Shown: positions 8,199 to 16,650 of the stretch, piece after piece
Position numbering within the stretch: position 1 is the first letter of the stretch
How the letters are laid out: each line of letters opens with the position of its first letter
Source: Bradyrhizobium sp. CSS354
GTDB lineage: Bacteria > Pseudomonadota > Alphaproteobacteria > Rhizobiales > Xanthobacteraceae
DNA length: 64,000 nt
Direction: 5' to 3'
Assembly: GCF_029051725.1 (NCBI RefSeq)
Contig: NZ_JAACFU010000009.1
Coordinates: forward strand, 186,001 to 250,000
Position numbers and translations under genes: made by a program
Notes under the pieces: generated by a model
What the model was told of the DNA's origin: nothing
Database searches by the model: none
What the model saw: only the letters and a program-made list of their open reading frames with translations

Positions 8199-9860
8199 AT
8201 GAGCACCGAAGAACTACCCCCGCGCGAATCCATGGAATTCGACGTCGTCATCGTCGGCGCCGGCCCCTCGGGCCTGGCTGCGGCGATCCGGCTGAAGCAG
8301 ATCAATGCCGATCTCAATGTCGTCGTGGTGGAAAAGGGCTCCGAGGTCGGTGCGCATATTCTCTCCGGCGCCGTGATCGACCCGGCCGGGCTCGACAAGC
8401 TGATCCCGGACTGGCGCGAGGATTCCGATTGTCCGCTCAAGACGCAGGTCAAGGACGATCGCTTCTACTGGATGACGGGCGGCGGTGCGATCAGGCTGCC
8501 GAACTTCATCATGCCGCCTCTGATGGACAACCATCACTGCTATATCGGCTCGCTCGGCAATGTCTGCCGCTGGCTCGCGCGCAAGGCAGAGGCGCTCGGC
8601 GTCGAGATCTATCCGGGCTTTGCCGCCGCCGAAGTGCTCTATGACGAGCAGGGCGCGGTGAAGGGCATCGCCACCGGCGACATGGGCATCGGCCGGGACG
8701 GCAAGCCGAAGGACTCCTTTACCCGTGGCATGGAATTGCTTGGCAAGTACACGCTGTTCGCGGAAGGCGCGCGCGGCAGCCTGACCAAGCAGCTCATCGC
8801 GAAGTTCGCGCTGGATACCAAGAGCGAGCCTGCGAAGTTCGGCATCGGGCTCAAGGAAGTCTGGCAGATCGACCCCGCCAAGCACCAGAAGGGCATGATC
8901 CAGCATTCGTTCGGCTGGCCACTCGATCTGAAGACCGGCGGAGGCTCGTTCCTCTATCACTACGACGACAACCTCGTTGCCGTCGGCTTCGTCGTGCATC
9001 TCAACTACGACGATCCGTATCTGTCGCCGTTCGACGAGTTCCAGCGTTTCAAGACCCATCCGTCGATCCGCTCCACCTTCGAAGGTGCCAAGCGGCTCGC
9101 TTATGGCGCACGCGCCATCACCGAGGGCGGCTATCAGTCGGTGCCGAAACTCAGCTTCCCCGGCGGCGCGCTGATCGGCTGCGCGGCCGGCTTCGTCAAC
9201 GTTCCCCGCATCAAGGGCGTGCACAACGCGATGGGCACGGGCATGCTCGCCGCCGAGCACGTTGCGTCAGCCATTGCCGCCGATCGCGCCAACGACGAGA
9301 TCGTCGACTACGAGAATGCCTGGCGCTCCTCCTCGGTCGGCAAGGATTTGTTCCTGGTCCGCAACGTCAAGCCGCTGTGGTCGAAGTTCGGCACGGTGCT
9401 CGGCGTTGCGCTCGGCGGCTTCGACATGTGGTGCAACACGCTGTTCGGCGGCTCGCTGTTTGGCACCCAGTCGCATGCGAAGCCCGATCGCGCGACGCTC
9501 GATCCGGCCAAGACCCACGCGCCGAGGGCCTACCCGAAGCCGGACGGCAAGATCTCCTTCGACAAGCTTTCGTCGGTGTTCCTGTCCAATACCAATCATG
9601 AGGAGGATCAACCGGTCCATCTCAAGGTCACGGACATGAACCTCCAGAAAACCTCCGAGCACGACGTGTTCGCCGGTCCCTCGAATCGTTATTGCCCGGC
9701 CGGCGTCTATGAGTGGATCGAGGAAGGTTCGGGCCCGCGCTTCCAGATCAACGCCCAGAACTGCGTCCACTGCAAAACCTGCGACGTGAAGGATCCCAAC
9801 GGCAACATCACCTGGGTTCCCCCGGAGGGCGGCGGCGGTCCAAACTACGAGGCGATGTAG
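8199..9860 (+). CDS. Electron transfer flavoprotein-ubiquinone oxidoreductase
   Basis: Passes electrons from reduced ETF (fatty acid, amino acid and choline oxidation) to ubiquinone at the inner membrane. The N-terminal FAD-binding motif is VVIVGAGPSGLAAAIR at about residues 15-30. The C-terminal cluster site is NCVHCKTCDVKDPNGNITW, with the remaining Cys in RYCPAGVYEW. The 553 residues match the family length. TTG/GTG alternatives are unnecessary, as an ATG with a purine-rich leader is present. It is a single gene flanked by UDG and a 335-base gap. Confidence 0.96.
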   Translation: MSTEELPPRESMEFDVVIVGAGPSGLAAAIRLKQINADLNVVVVEKGSEVGAHILSGAVIDPAGLDKLIPDWREDSDCPLKTQVKDDRFYWMTGGGAIRLPNFIMPPLMDNHHCYIGSLGNVCRWLARKAEALGVEIYPGFAAAEVLYDEQGAVKGIATGDMGIGRDGKPKDSFTRGMELLGKYTLFAEGARGSLTKQLIAKFALDTKSEPAKFGIGLKEVWQIDPAKHQKGMIQHSFGWPLDLKTGGGSFLYHYDDNLVAVGFVVHLNYDDPYLSPFDEFQRFKTHPSIRSTFEGAKRLAYGARAITEGGYQSVPKLSFPGGALIGCAAGFVNVPRIKGVHNAMGTGMLAAEHVASAIAADRANDEIVDYENAWRSSSVGKDLFLVRNVKPLWSKFGTVLGVALGGFDMWCNTLFGGSLFGTQSHAKPDRATLDPAKTHAPRAYPKPDGKISFDKLSSVFLSNTNHEEDQPVHLKVTDMNLQKTSEHDVFAGPSNRYCPAGVYEWIEEGSGPRFQINAQNCVHCKTCDVKDPNGNITWVPPEGGGGPNYEAM

Positions 9861-10195
9861 GCGGGGTCAGCAAGCCACGATCCATGTGACCCAAGCCCAA
9901 TGTGACCAATATTGCGTGACATTGGCCCTATGACGCACGTTCGCGTGAGAACCCGGCCGCGGTCGCGGTCCGTGGTCACGATAAGGCCATACTGGCGGCG
10001 TCTTGGGGCGCTCTTGACCGGTGACTTGGCCGATTTGGGGCGTGCGGAGGCGATCGCCCGGCCCGAATCCTTGCGGTGAAGCGCCAAAAGCGGCATTGTC
10101 GGCCCGACAGTTCCGGGTCCCCATGCCACCGGCCGCGTTCGCATGCGATACGGCCTTCTGCAAACCCAGGCACTACCAACTCAAGGCGAGCCCTG
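9861..10195. other. Intergenic stretch with no supported gene
   Basis: 335 bases between ETF-QO and the TPR gene. Short open frames on both strands lack ribosome sites and protein-like composition. A promoter for the TPR gene must lie here, but no box pair stands out. Confidence 0.6.
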
Positions 10196-11998
10196 ATGCT
10201 TTCAAATCGTTTCAACCGTTGGACTGTTGCCGCCATTGCCCTCATGGGCTCAGCGATCGCGACGGTCCCCGGCGCGGTCCTGGCGCAGACGCCGGATCAT
10301 CCGTCCGACACGGCGGCGCAGTTTCCGACCCGAAACGATCTGAAGGCGCTGACCACTTCCGGCAGCTATCTCGCCGCCCGCCACGCCAGCGTCGAGCGCG
10401 ATGCGGCCTCTGCCGCCGCGTTCTATCGCTCGGCCCTGCGCACCGATCCCAAGAACAACGAGCTGCTCGACCGCGCCTTCATCTCCTCGGTTGCAGACGG
10501 CGACATCGATGAGGCCGTCAAGCTCGCCGAGCGCATCCTGACCATCGACAAGACCAACCGCGTTGCACGCCTCGTCGTCGGCGTGCACGATCTCAAGTTC
10601 AAGAAGTATGCGGCCGCGCAGACCAACATCAACCAGTCGATCCGCGGTCCGATCACCGATCTCGTCGCCACGCTGCTGTCGGGCTGGGCCGCCTATGGTG
10701 CGGGCGATGCCAAGGGCGGCGTCGCCGCCATCGACAAGCTGGCCGGTCCGGAATGGTATCCGCTGTTCAAGGACCTCCACGCCGGCATGATCCTCGAGCT
10801 CGCCGGCAAGGAGAAAGACGCGGGCACCCGGTTCGAGCGTGCCTACAAGCTCGACGATTCCATGCTGCGCGTCACCGAGGCCTATGCGCGCTGGCTGTCG
10901 CGCAACAAGGACTCGGCCGCCGCGACCACGGTCTACCAGGCTTTCGACAAGAAGCTCGCCCGCCATCCGCTGATCGTGGAAGGGTTGCGCGACACCAAGG
11001 CCGGCAAAAAGATGCCGCCGCTGGCCGATAGCGCGCAAGCCGGCGCCGCAGAAGCACTCTACGGCATCGGCGCCACGCTGACCCGCCGCGGCGGCGAGGA
11101 TCTGGCGCTGGTCTATCTCCAGCTCTCGCTCTACCTCCAGCCAACCCATCCCCTGGCGCTGCTCTCGCTCGCCGATCTCTATGAATCGGTGAAGCGGCCG
11201 CAGATGGCGATCAAGGTCTATGAGCGGGTGCCGTCGTCCTCGCCGCTCAAGCGCAACGCCCAGATCCAGCTCGCCATCGATCTGGATTCCGCCGACCGCA
11301 CCGAGGAGGCGATCAAGATCCTCAAGGGCGTCACCACTGAGGACTCCAAGGATCTCGAAGCGATCATGGCGCTCGGCAACATCGAGCGCGGCCGCAAGAA
11401 GTTTGGCGAATGCGGCGCAACCTATTCGCAAGGCGTCGACGTGCTGCCGGCCGGCAACGACAAGGCCAACAGCGTCTGGTACTATTATCGCGGCATCTGC
11501 GAGGAGCGCTCCAAGCAGTGGGGCAAGGCCGAAGCCGACATGAAGAAGGCGCTCGAGCTGCAGCCCGACCAACCGCACGTCCTCAACTATCTCGGCTATT
11601 CCTGGATCGACCAGGGCATCAATCTCGACGAAGGCATGAAGATGATCAAGCGGGCGGTCGAGCAGCGCCCGGATGACGGCTACATCGTCGATTCCCTCGG
11701 CTGGGCCTATTACCGCATCGGCAATTACGAAGACGCGGTGAAGAACCTCGAGCGCGCCATTGACCTCAAGCCCGAGGATCCCACCATCAACGACCACCTT
11801 GGCGATGCCTATTGGCGCGTCGGCCGCACGCTGGAAGCCAAGTTCCAGTGGGCCCACGCCCGCGATCTCAAGCCCGAAGCGGATGAGCTTCCGAAGATCG
11901 AGGCCAAGATTGCAAACGGTATGACCGACGACAATTCGAACTCCTCGGCTGCGCAGGCGGAGAAGGAGAAGAAGAAGGACGACGGCAAGGGCGGCTGA
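10196..11998 (+). CDS. Exported tetratricopeptide-repeat protein
   Basis: A 600-residue protein with an N-terminal signal sequence (hydrophobic WTVAAIALMGSAIATVPGAVLA, likely cut after VLAQ) and TPR helices throughout. The clearest TPRs are near the C terminus: YIVDSLGWAYYRIGNYEDAV, then NLERAIDLKPEDPTINDHLG. The tail is Lys/Asp/Glu-rich. It is probably a periplasmic or outer-membrane-associated scaffold, and nothing shows catalysis. ATG at 10196 with upstream AAGGCGAG is preferred to a much longer open frame from 10076, which would bury the signal peptide. ispE begins 28 bases later and may be co-transcribed. Confidence 0.9.
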   Translation: MLSNRFNRWTVAAIALMGSAIATVPGAVLAQTPDHPSDTAAQFPTRNDLKALTTSGSYLAARHASVERDAASAAAFYRSALRTDPKNNELLDRAFISSVADGDIDEAVKLAERILTIDKTNRVARLVVGVHDLKFKKYAAAQTNINQSIRGPITDLVATLLSGWAAYGAGDAKGGVAAIDKLAGPEWYPLFKDLHAGMILELAGKEKDAGTRFERAYKLDDSMLRVTEAYARWLSRNKDSAAATTVYQAFDKKLARHPLIVEGLRDTKAGKKMPPLADSAQAGAAEALYGIGATLTRRGGEDLALVYLQLSLYLQPTHPLALLSLADLYESVKRPQMAIKVYERVPSSSPLKRNAQIQLAIDLDSADRTEEAIKILKGVTTEDSKDLEAIMALGNIERGRKKFGECGATYSQGVDVLPAGNDKANSVWYYYRGICEERSKQWGKAEADMKKALELQPDQPHVLNYLGYSWIDQGINLDEGMKMIKRAVEQRPDDGYIVDSLGWAYYRIGNYEDAVKNLERAIDLKPEDPTINDHLGDAYWRVGRTLEAKFQWAHARDLKPEADELPKIEAKIANGMTDDNSNSSAAQAEKEKKKDDGKGG

Positions 11999-12026
11999 GT
12001 GAGTTGAAGTTGGGGGCGTGTCGTCA

Positions 12027-12911
12027 ATGCCGGCGTTGATTGAAGAAGGGCGCGCGAAGGTCAATCTGAGCCTTCGTGTGGTAGGCCGTCGTACCGATGG
12101 CTATCATGATCTCGAAAGCGTCGTCGCCTTTGCCGACTGCGCCGACCGGCTCACGCTGGAGCCCGCCGGCGAGCTGAAGCTCACCACGACGGGGCCGCTC
12201 GCGGCGGCTTGCGGCGATATGGCCGACAACCTCGTGTTCAAGGCGGCCAAGCTCCTGGCCGAAGCCGTCCCGAACCTGAAGCTGGGCGCCTTCGCGCTCG
12301 ACAAGGTGCTCCCGGTTGCGGCCGGTATCGGCGGCGGCTCGGCCGACGCCGCGGCGGCGCTGCGGTTGTTGGCGCGTCTCAACAATCTGGAACTCGACGA
12401 CCCGCGGCTGCAGAAGGTTGCGCTTGCGACCGGTGCCGACGTGCCGGTGTGTCTGTTCTCGCGCGCCTGCGACATGACCGGTGTCGGCGAGCAGCTGCTG
12501 CCCTTGATGCTGCCGAGCATGCCCTGCGTGATGGTCAATCCGCGCGTGCCGGTCGCGACCAAGGATGTGTTTCAGGCGCTGGGCCTGCGCAACGGCGAGC
12601 TCCTGGTCGGCGCCACGTCCGTCTTCGACGCCCCGGCCTGGCCGGGCGAGGGCGCCTCCATTGACGATTGGGTCGACACGCTCAAGGCCGTCGCCAACGA
12701 CCTCGAAGCGCCTGCGATGCGCATCGAGCCGGTGATTGGGGACGTGCTGGAAGCCTTGCGTGGCTCCGCCGGCGTCAAGCTCGCCCGCATGTCCGGCTCG
12801 GGTGCGACGTGCTTTGCGATCTATGGCACATCTGCTGAGGCGCATGCCGCCGCTGAGAAGATCCGGAGGGGTCATTCCGGCTGGTGGGTGCACTCGGGGA
12901 CGTTGAGCTAA
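12027..12911 (+). CDS. ispE: 4-diphosphocytidyl-2-C-methyl-D-erythritol kinase
   Basis: GHMP kinase that phosphorylates CDP-methylerythritol in the MEP pathway to isoprenoids. EEGRAKVNLSLRVVGRRTDGYHDL is the IspE N terminus. PVAAGIGGGSADAAAAL is the ATP-binding glycine loop, and MSGSGATCFAIY is the third GHMP motif. Length 294 is standard. ATG at 12027 is preferred to GTG at 12018 because the GGGGG tract lies about 10 bases before the ATG. With ispB nearby, part of isoprenoid synthesis is encoded in this region. The last 4 bases overlap a convergent hydrolase gene. Confidence 0.95.
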   Translation: MPALIEEGRAKVNLSLRVVGRRTDGYHDLESVVAFADCADRLTLEPAGELKLTTTGPLAAACGDMADNLVFKAAKLLAEAVPNLKLGAFALDKVLPVAAGIGGGSADAAAALRLLARLNNLELDDPRLQKVALATGADVPVCLFSRACDMTGVGEQLLPLMLPSMPCVMVNPRVPVATKDVFQALGLRNGELLVGATSVFDAPAWPGEGASIDDWVDTLKAVANDLEAPAMRIEPVIGDVLEALRGSAGVKLARMSGSGATCFAIYGTSAEAHAAAEKIRRGHSGWWVHSGTLS

Positions 12912-13783
12912 GCCAGCCCGAGAAACTCCCGGATCTCACTCAACACCTCCTGCGGCTTGTCATGTTGCAGCCAGTGTCCGGCCCCGGCGATGGTCTCGAC
13001 GCGCGCCTGCGGAAAGTAGCGCTCCAGGCCCGCGGCCCTCGCGCCAGCCAGAAAGCTTTCGCCGGCATTCAAGAGCAGGGTCGGACAGGTGATGCGCGAC
13101 CACAGCGCGATGTGATCGTCCGGCCAGAGCCGGTGCGGCGCAGAGGCGCGCTGGTAGGGATCGAACTTCCAGCTATAGGTGCCGTCCTCGTTCTGCCGCG
13201 CGCCGTGGGTGGCGAGATGCAGCGCGAGGTCGCGGGACAGTCGCTTGTTGTGAAGGACCATCTGCGCCGCCGCGTCTTCGAGGGTCGAATAGCGGCGCGG
13301 TGCGCGGTCGTGCAGCTTGTCGAGCTGACCGACCCATTTGCCGATGCGCTCATGCACCGGCTGTTTTGGTGTATCCGGCAACATCGTGACGCCGTCGAGC
13401 ACGACCAGCTTCGAGACCTGTTCGGGGAATGCCCCTGTAAAGATGAGGCTGACCATGCCGCCCATGGAATGGCCGATGAGAGTGACTTGAGGTGCTGCGA
13501 TGGCACGGACGAGCTGGACCAGATCGTACACATACTCCGTCAGCGCGTAGCTGCCGCCTTTTGTCCAGTCGGAATCGCCGTGACCGCGCAGGTCGGGTGC
13601 GAGCACGTGAAAGTGCGGCTGTAGCGACCGGGCGATGACGTCCCAGCTCCGGCAGTGATCGCGGCCGCCATGAACCAGGATGGCGACGGGCGCGCCGTCG
13701 TTGCCCCAGTCGGCATAATGCAGCCGCAGACCGTGAGACTCGTAAGTGCGGCTTTGCGGAGCGAGCATGGTGGCGCTATCCAT
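12908..13783 (-). CDS. Alpha/beta hydrolase
   Basis: 291-residue alpha/beta-hydrolase fold protein. The oxyanion region is ILVHGGRDHCRSWD, the nucleophile elbow is LIGHSMGGM (Ser), the acid follows in LLLNAGESF, and the catalytic His is in GAGHWLQHDKP near residue 270. The substrate is unknown; relatives include epoxide hydrolases, esterases and C-C hydrolases. The start overlaps the end of the LysE gene by 8 bases, so the two are translationally coupled. An alternative start at 13768 (MLAPQ) is possible. Confidence 0.9.
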   Translation of the reverse strand: MDSATMLAPQSRTYESHGLRLHYADWGNDGAPVAILVHGGRDHCRSWDVIARSLQPHFHVLAPDLRGHGDSDWTKGGSYALTEYVYDLVQLVRAIAAPQVTLIGHSMGGMVSLIFTGAFPEQVSKLVVLDGVTMLPDTPKQPVHERIGKWVGQLDKLHDRAPRRYSTLEDAAAQMVLHNKRLSRDLALHLATHGARQNEDGTYSWKFDPYQRASAPHRLWPDDHIALWSRITCPTLLLNAGESFLAGARAAGLERYFPQARVETIAGAGHWLQHDKPQEVLSEIREFLGLA

Positions 13784-14408
13784 TCACGGGCCGTCGGGCC
13801 AGTGCGAGCGACAGGCCGAGCCCTGCGATGAAGACGCCGGAGCCCTGGGTGAGACGTCGCATCAGGTGCGGCCTTCCGATCAACTGCGTGCGTGTCGCGG
13901 AAGCCATCAGCACCACCACGATGTCGGCGAGCGTGTTCAGCGTCACCGAGATCGCACCCAACGTGATGAATTGCAGCGTCGGGCTCGATCCCGTCGGGTC
14001 AAGGAACTGCGGAATGAAGGCGAGGAAGAATGCGGCGGTCTTCGGGTTCAGCGCCTCGACCAGCACGCCGTCGCGAAAGGCGCGCTTGTCGCCGACCGGC
14101 TCGCTGTCGAATGACAGCACACGACCGGCGCTGCGAAATGTCCTGATCCCGAGCCAGACCAGATAGAGTGCGCCGACAAATTTCACGGCGGCGAACAGCT
14201 CGGCGCTGGCAAGGATGATCGCGGAGATGCCGAGGCTGCCCGCGACCACATGAACCAGCCCGCCGAGCGCGGTGCCCGCGGTCGATGCAAAACCGCTGGC
14301 GCGCCCTTCCGACAAGGTCCGTGCCGCCACGTAGAAAATACCGGGGCCGGGAATGGCGGCGATGAGACAAGCGGCGGCCAGGAACAGCCAGAAATTCGTG
14401 TTGATCAT
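13776..14408 (-). CDS. LysE/RhtB-family amino-acid exporter
   Basis: 210 residues with about six membrane segments. The N terminus contains the family signature AAIPGPGIFYVAARTLSEGRASG (PGP motif in the first helix-loop). ALNPKTAAFFLAFIPQF is the second signature. Proteins of this family export amino acids or related small molecules at the inner membrane; the substrate is not predictable. It overlaps the downstream hydrolase gene by 8 bases. Confidence 0.93.
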   Translation of the reverse strand: MINTNFWLFLAAACLIAAIPGPGIFYVAARTLSEGRASGFASTAGTALGGLVHVVAGSLGISAIILASAELFAAVKFVGALYLVWLGIRTFRSAGRVLSFDSEPVGDKRAFRDGVLVEALNPKTAAFFLAFIPQFLDPTGSSPTLQFITLGAISVTLNTLADIVVVLMASATRTQLIGRPHLMRRLTQGSGVFIAGLGLSLALARRPVNG

Positions 14409-14466
14409 CCTGCTTTGGTAGCGATGCTTGCCGCGATTGCAAGGCCCGTCAATTAAGGCCCGTCGT

Positions 14467-15723
14467 TTAGCCCATCCGGCGGAAGATCACGCTGGCATTC
14501 ACCCCGCCGAAGCCGAACCCGTTCGAGATCGCGTGCTGCATCGGCATCGGGCGCGCCACACCGGCGACGATGTCGATGCCGTCAGCGCCGGGATCAGGGT
14601 TTTCGAGATTGAGCGTCGGCGGCGCGATCTGGTCGCGCAGGGCGAGCACGGTGAAGACCGCTTCCAGTCCACCGGCAGCACCGAGCAGATGGCCGGTGGC
14701 CGATTTGGTCGCGCTCACGGCGATGCCGCGATTGCGGCCGAACAGCGCGGCAATCGCGCCAAGCTCGCTCTCGTCGCCGGCCGGCGTCGATGTCGCATGC
14801 GCGTTCAGATGCTGCAAATCCGCGGGCGCAAGCTTGGCCTGCCGGAGCGCGATCTCCATCGCGCGCCGGGCGCCGTCGCCGTCAGGCGGACCCGACGTCA
14901 TGTGATAGGCGTCGGCGGTCGTACCGTATCCGACGATCTCCGCGATCGGCGTCGCGCCACGCGCCAACGCATGCTCCAGCTCTTCGATCACCAGGATGCC
15001 GGCGCCTTCGCCCATGACAAAACCGTCGCGGTCGCGGTCGAACGGGCGCGAGGCGCGCGCGTCATTGAACCCGCTCGACAGAGCACGGGCCGCAGCAAAG
15101 CCGCCGAGGCTGACGATGTCGATGCAGGCTTCCGCGCCGCCGCAGATCGCCACATCAGTCTCGCCCGCGCGGATCATCCGCGCAGCATCGCCGATCGCCT
15201 GAACGCCGGCGGCGCAGGCCGTGACCGGTGTGCCCAGCGCTCCCTTGTAGCCATATTTGATCGAGATGTGGCCGGCGGCGAGATTGGCGAGGAAGGAGGG
15301 GATCGTGAACGGCGACAGCCGGCGCGGGCCGCGGTGTTCGGTGATGCGCACCGCCTCCGCCATGGCCGGAAAACCGCCGACGCCGGAGGCGATGATCGTC
15401 GCGGTTCGTTCCTGCGCCGCCGCGTCCTGCGGCATCCAGCCTGCCTGCGCCACAGCTTCTGCGGTGGCGAGCAGCGCGAACAGGATGAAGCGGTCCATCT
15501 TGCGCTGGTCTTTCGGCGCGGCGGCCTGCGCGGGATCGAAGCCGCCGTCCGCGTCATCGGCCTTGTCGGGCACGAGGCCGGCGATGCGTGCGGGCAGCGC
15601 CTGCGACCATTCCGGCAACGGGCGCAGCCCGCTTTGGCCGGCCAGTAGCCGGCGCCAGGACAGTTCGACACCGCAGCCAAGCGGCGACACCGCGCCCATT
15701 CCCGTCACGACGATACGACGCAT
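14467..15723 (-). CDS. Beta-ketoacyl-ACP synthase, FabF/KAS II type, stand-alone
   Basis: Condenses malonyl-ACP with an acyl chain. MRRIVVTGMGAVSPLG is the KAS N terminus. The nucleophile Cys is in VTACAAGVQAIGDA, and the two active-site His residues are in LNAHATSTPAGD and KSATGHLLGAAGG. All three catalytic residues are present at normal length (418). It is not next to acpP, fabG or fabD, so it is unlikely to be the housekeeping fabF. It sits 1 base after an HxlR regulator, implying co-transcription and specific induction. A role in a specialised fatty acid or polyketide-like product is inference. Confidence 0.93.
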   Translation of the reverse strand: MRRIVVTGMGAVSPLGCGVELSWRRLLAGQSGLRPLPEWSQALPARIAGLVPDKADDADGGFDPAQAAAPKDQRKMDRFILFALLATAEAVAQAGWMPQDAAAQERTATIIASGVGGFPAMAEAVRITEHRGPRRLSPFTIPSFLANLAAGHISIKYGYKGALGTPVTACAAGVQAIGDAARMIRAGETDVAICGGAEACIDIVSLGGFAAARALSSGFNDARASRPFDRDRDGFVMGEGAGILVIEELEHALARGATPIAEIVGYGTTADAYHMTSGPPDGDGARRAMEIALRQAKLAPADLQHLNAHATSTPAGDESELGAIAALFGRNRGIAVSATKSATGHLLGAAGGLEAVFTVLALRDQIAPPTLNLENPDPGADGIDIVAGVARPMPMQHAISNGFGFGGVNASVIFRRMG

Positions 15724-15724
15724 G

Positions 15725-16240
15725 TCAGTCTCCAGCCGGCGCGACGGCCGGGTTCATGGCTTTGAGCGAGATCAGCCGCTTGCGCATGACACGGCTGGCG
15801 CGGGGACCCGCGATAATGACCGCATTGGTGAGCGTGATCGGCTGCATGTCGGCGGCATCGACCACGACCGGATTAAAGGGGCGACGATTGCGCCGGTTCG
15901 CGAGCAGGATGGCTTCGCCCTTCGGGGCGAGATGCTTGTTGCCCCAGGCGAGCAGGGTTGCGATCACGGGGAAGAAGTCCCGCGCCTTGTCCGTCAGCAC
16001 ATATTCATAGCGCGGAGGCCGTTCATTGTAGCGGCGGCGGACGAACATGCCGCTTTCGGTGAGATGGGCCAACCGCCGGGACAGGATGTTCGGCGCGATC
16101 CCGAGGCTTTGCGAAAACTCGTCGAACTTCGTTGCGCCCTGGAACGCATCGCGGAGGATCAAAATGCTCCACCATTCGCCGACCGTCTCCACGGCGCGGC
16201 CGACCGGACATTCCTGGATGGAGGGGGATTTGGGCTGCAT
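15725..16240 (-). CDS. HxlR-family transcriptional regulator
   Basis: 171-residue winged-helix regulator. The family opening is CPVGRAVETVGEWWSILILRDAF, then the recognition helix region FDEFSQSLGIAPNILSRRLAHL and the wing YEYVLTDKARDF. The N-terminal Cys common in redox- or electrophile-sensing HxlR proteins is present. A C-terminal extension of ~50 residues follows the wing. The gene reads into the beta-ketoacyl synthase with a 1-base gap, and a perfect 7-3-7 palindrome lies 20 bases upstream of its ATG, so autoregulation is likely. Confidence 0.92.
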   Translation of the reverse strand: MQPKSPSIQECPVGRAVETVGEWWSILILRDAFQGATKFDEFSQSLGIAPNILSRRLAHLTESGMFVRRRYNERPPRYEYVLTDKARDFFPVIATLLAWGNKHLAPKGEAILLANRRNRRPFNPVVVDAADMQPITLTNAVIIAGPRASRVMRKRLISLKAMNPAVAPAGD

Positions 16241-16260
16241 GAGGGGAAGGTAGGAGAGTT

Positions 16261-16277
16261 ACTTGCAAAATGCAAGT
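16261..16277. promoter_or_regulatory. Perfect palindrome, likely HxlR operator
   Basis: ACTTGCA-AAA-TGCAAGT, exact inverted repeat of 7-bp arms, 20 bases upstream of the HxlR start codon. A further half-site TGCAAGT is at about 16342-16348. Position and symmetry fit a dimeric winged-helix repressor site. Confidence 0.7.
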
Positions 16278-16375
16278 TAGCAGGCGAACCGTTGGAATAC
16301 TCCGACGGAGGTGTGCCGCAAGACGGCGCATAGGATTTGAATGCAAGTTGGAAGGCGGCCCTCGCACACCTAGCT

Positions 16376-16455
16376 CGTCATTGCGAGCGCAGCCAAGCAA
16401 TCTAGAGTCCCTCTGCGGGAAGATTCTGGATTGCTTCGCTGCGCTCGCAATGACG
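16376..16455. repeat. Palindromic intergenic element, family A copy 2
   Basis: Same outer arms (CGTCATTGCGAG and CTCGCAATGACG) and the same inner GATTCTGGATTGCTTCG block as at 7146-7232. The centre differs in a few bases. Confidence 0.9.
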
Positions 16456-16488
16456 CTGTTGATGCAGTGGTGGCGCGTACCTCAACGA

Positions 16489-16609
16489 TGTCGTCCCGGC
16501 GAAGGCCGGGACCCATACCCACGACTGTTGTTGTGATGCACGATGGTGGCCACAGCCGCTAAGACAACGCTGACCGGGGTAATGGGTCCCGGCCTTCGCC
16601 GGGACGATA
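16489..16609. repeat. Long inverted repeat, family B copy 1
   Basis: Left arm 16489-16517 (core GTCCCGGCGAAGGCCGGGAC) and right arm ending near 16609 are nearly complementary over ~27 bases, with ~63 bases between. The same arms occur at 50951-51078. It lies 34 bases after the family A element. Confidence 0.9.
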
Positions 16610-16650
16610 CTGAGGGTGTAGTTACCAGCAAGCGCTAAGGATGCGAGAAG

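Noticed and set aside
10076..10195. 40-residue N-terminal extension of the TPR protein
   Set aside because: Arg/Pro-rich and would bury the signal peptide; ATG at 10196 has a ribosome site.
16376..16609. CRISPR array
   Set aside because: Repeats are palindromes of two different families with no regular spacers, and no cas genes are present.
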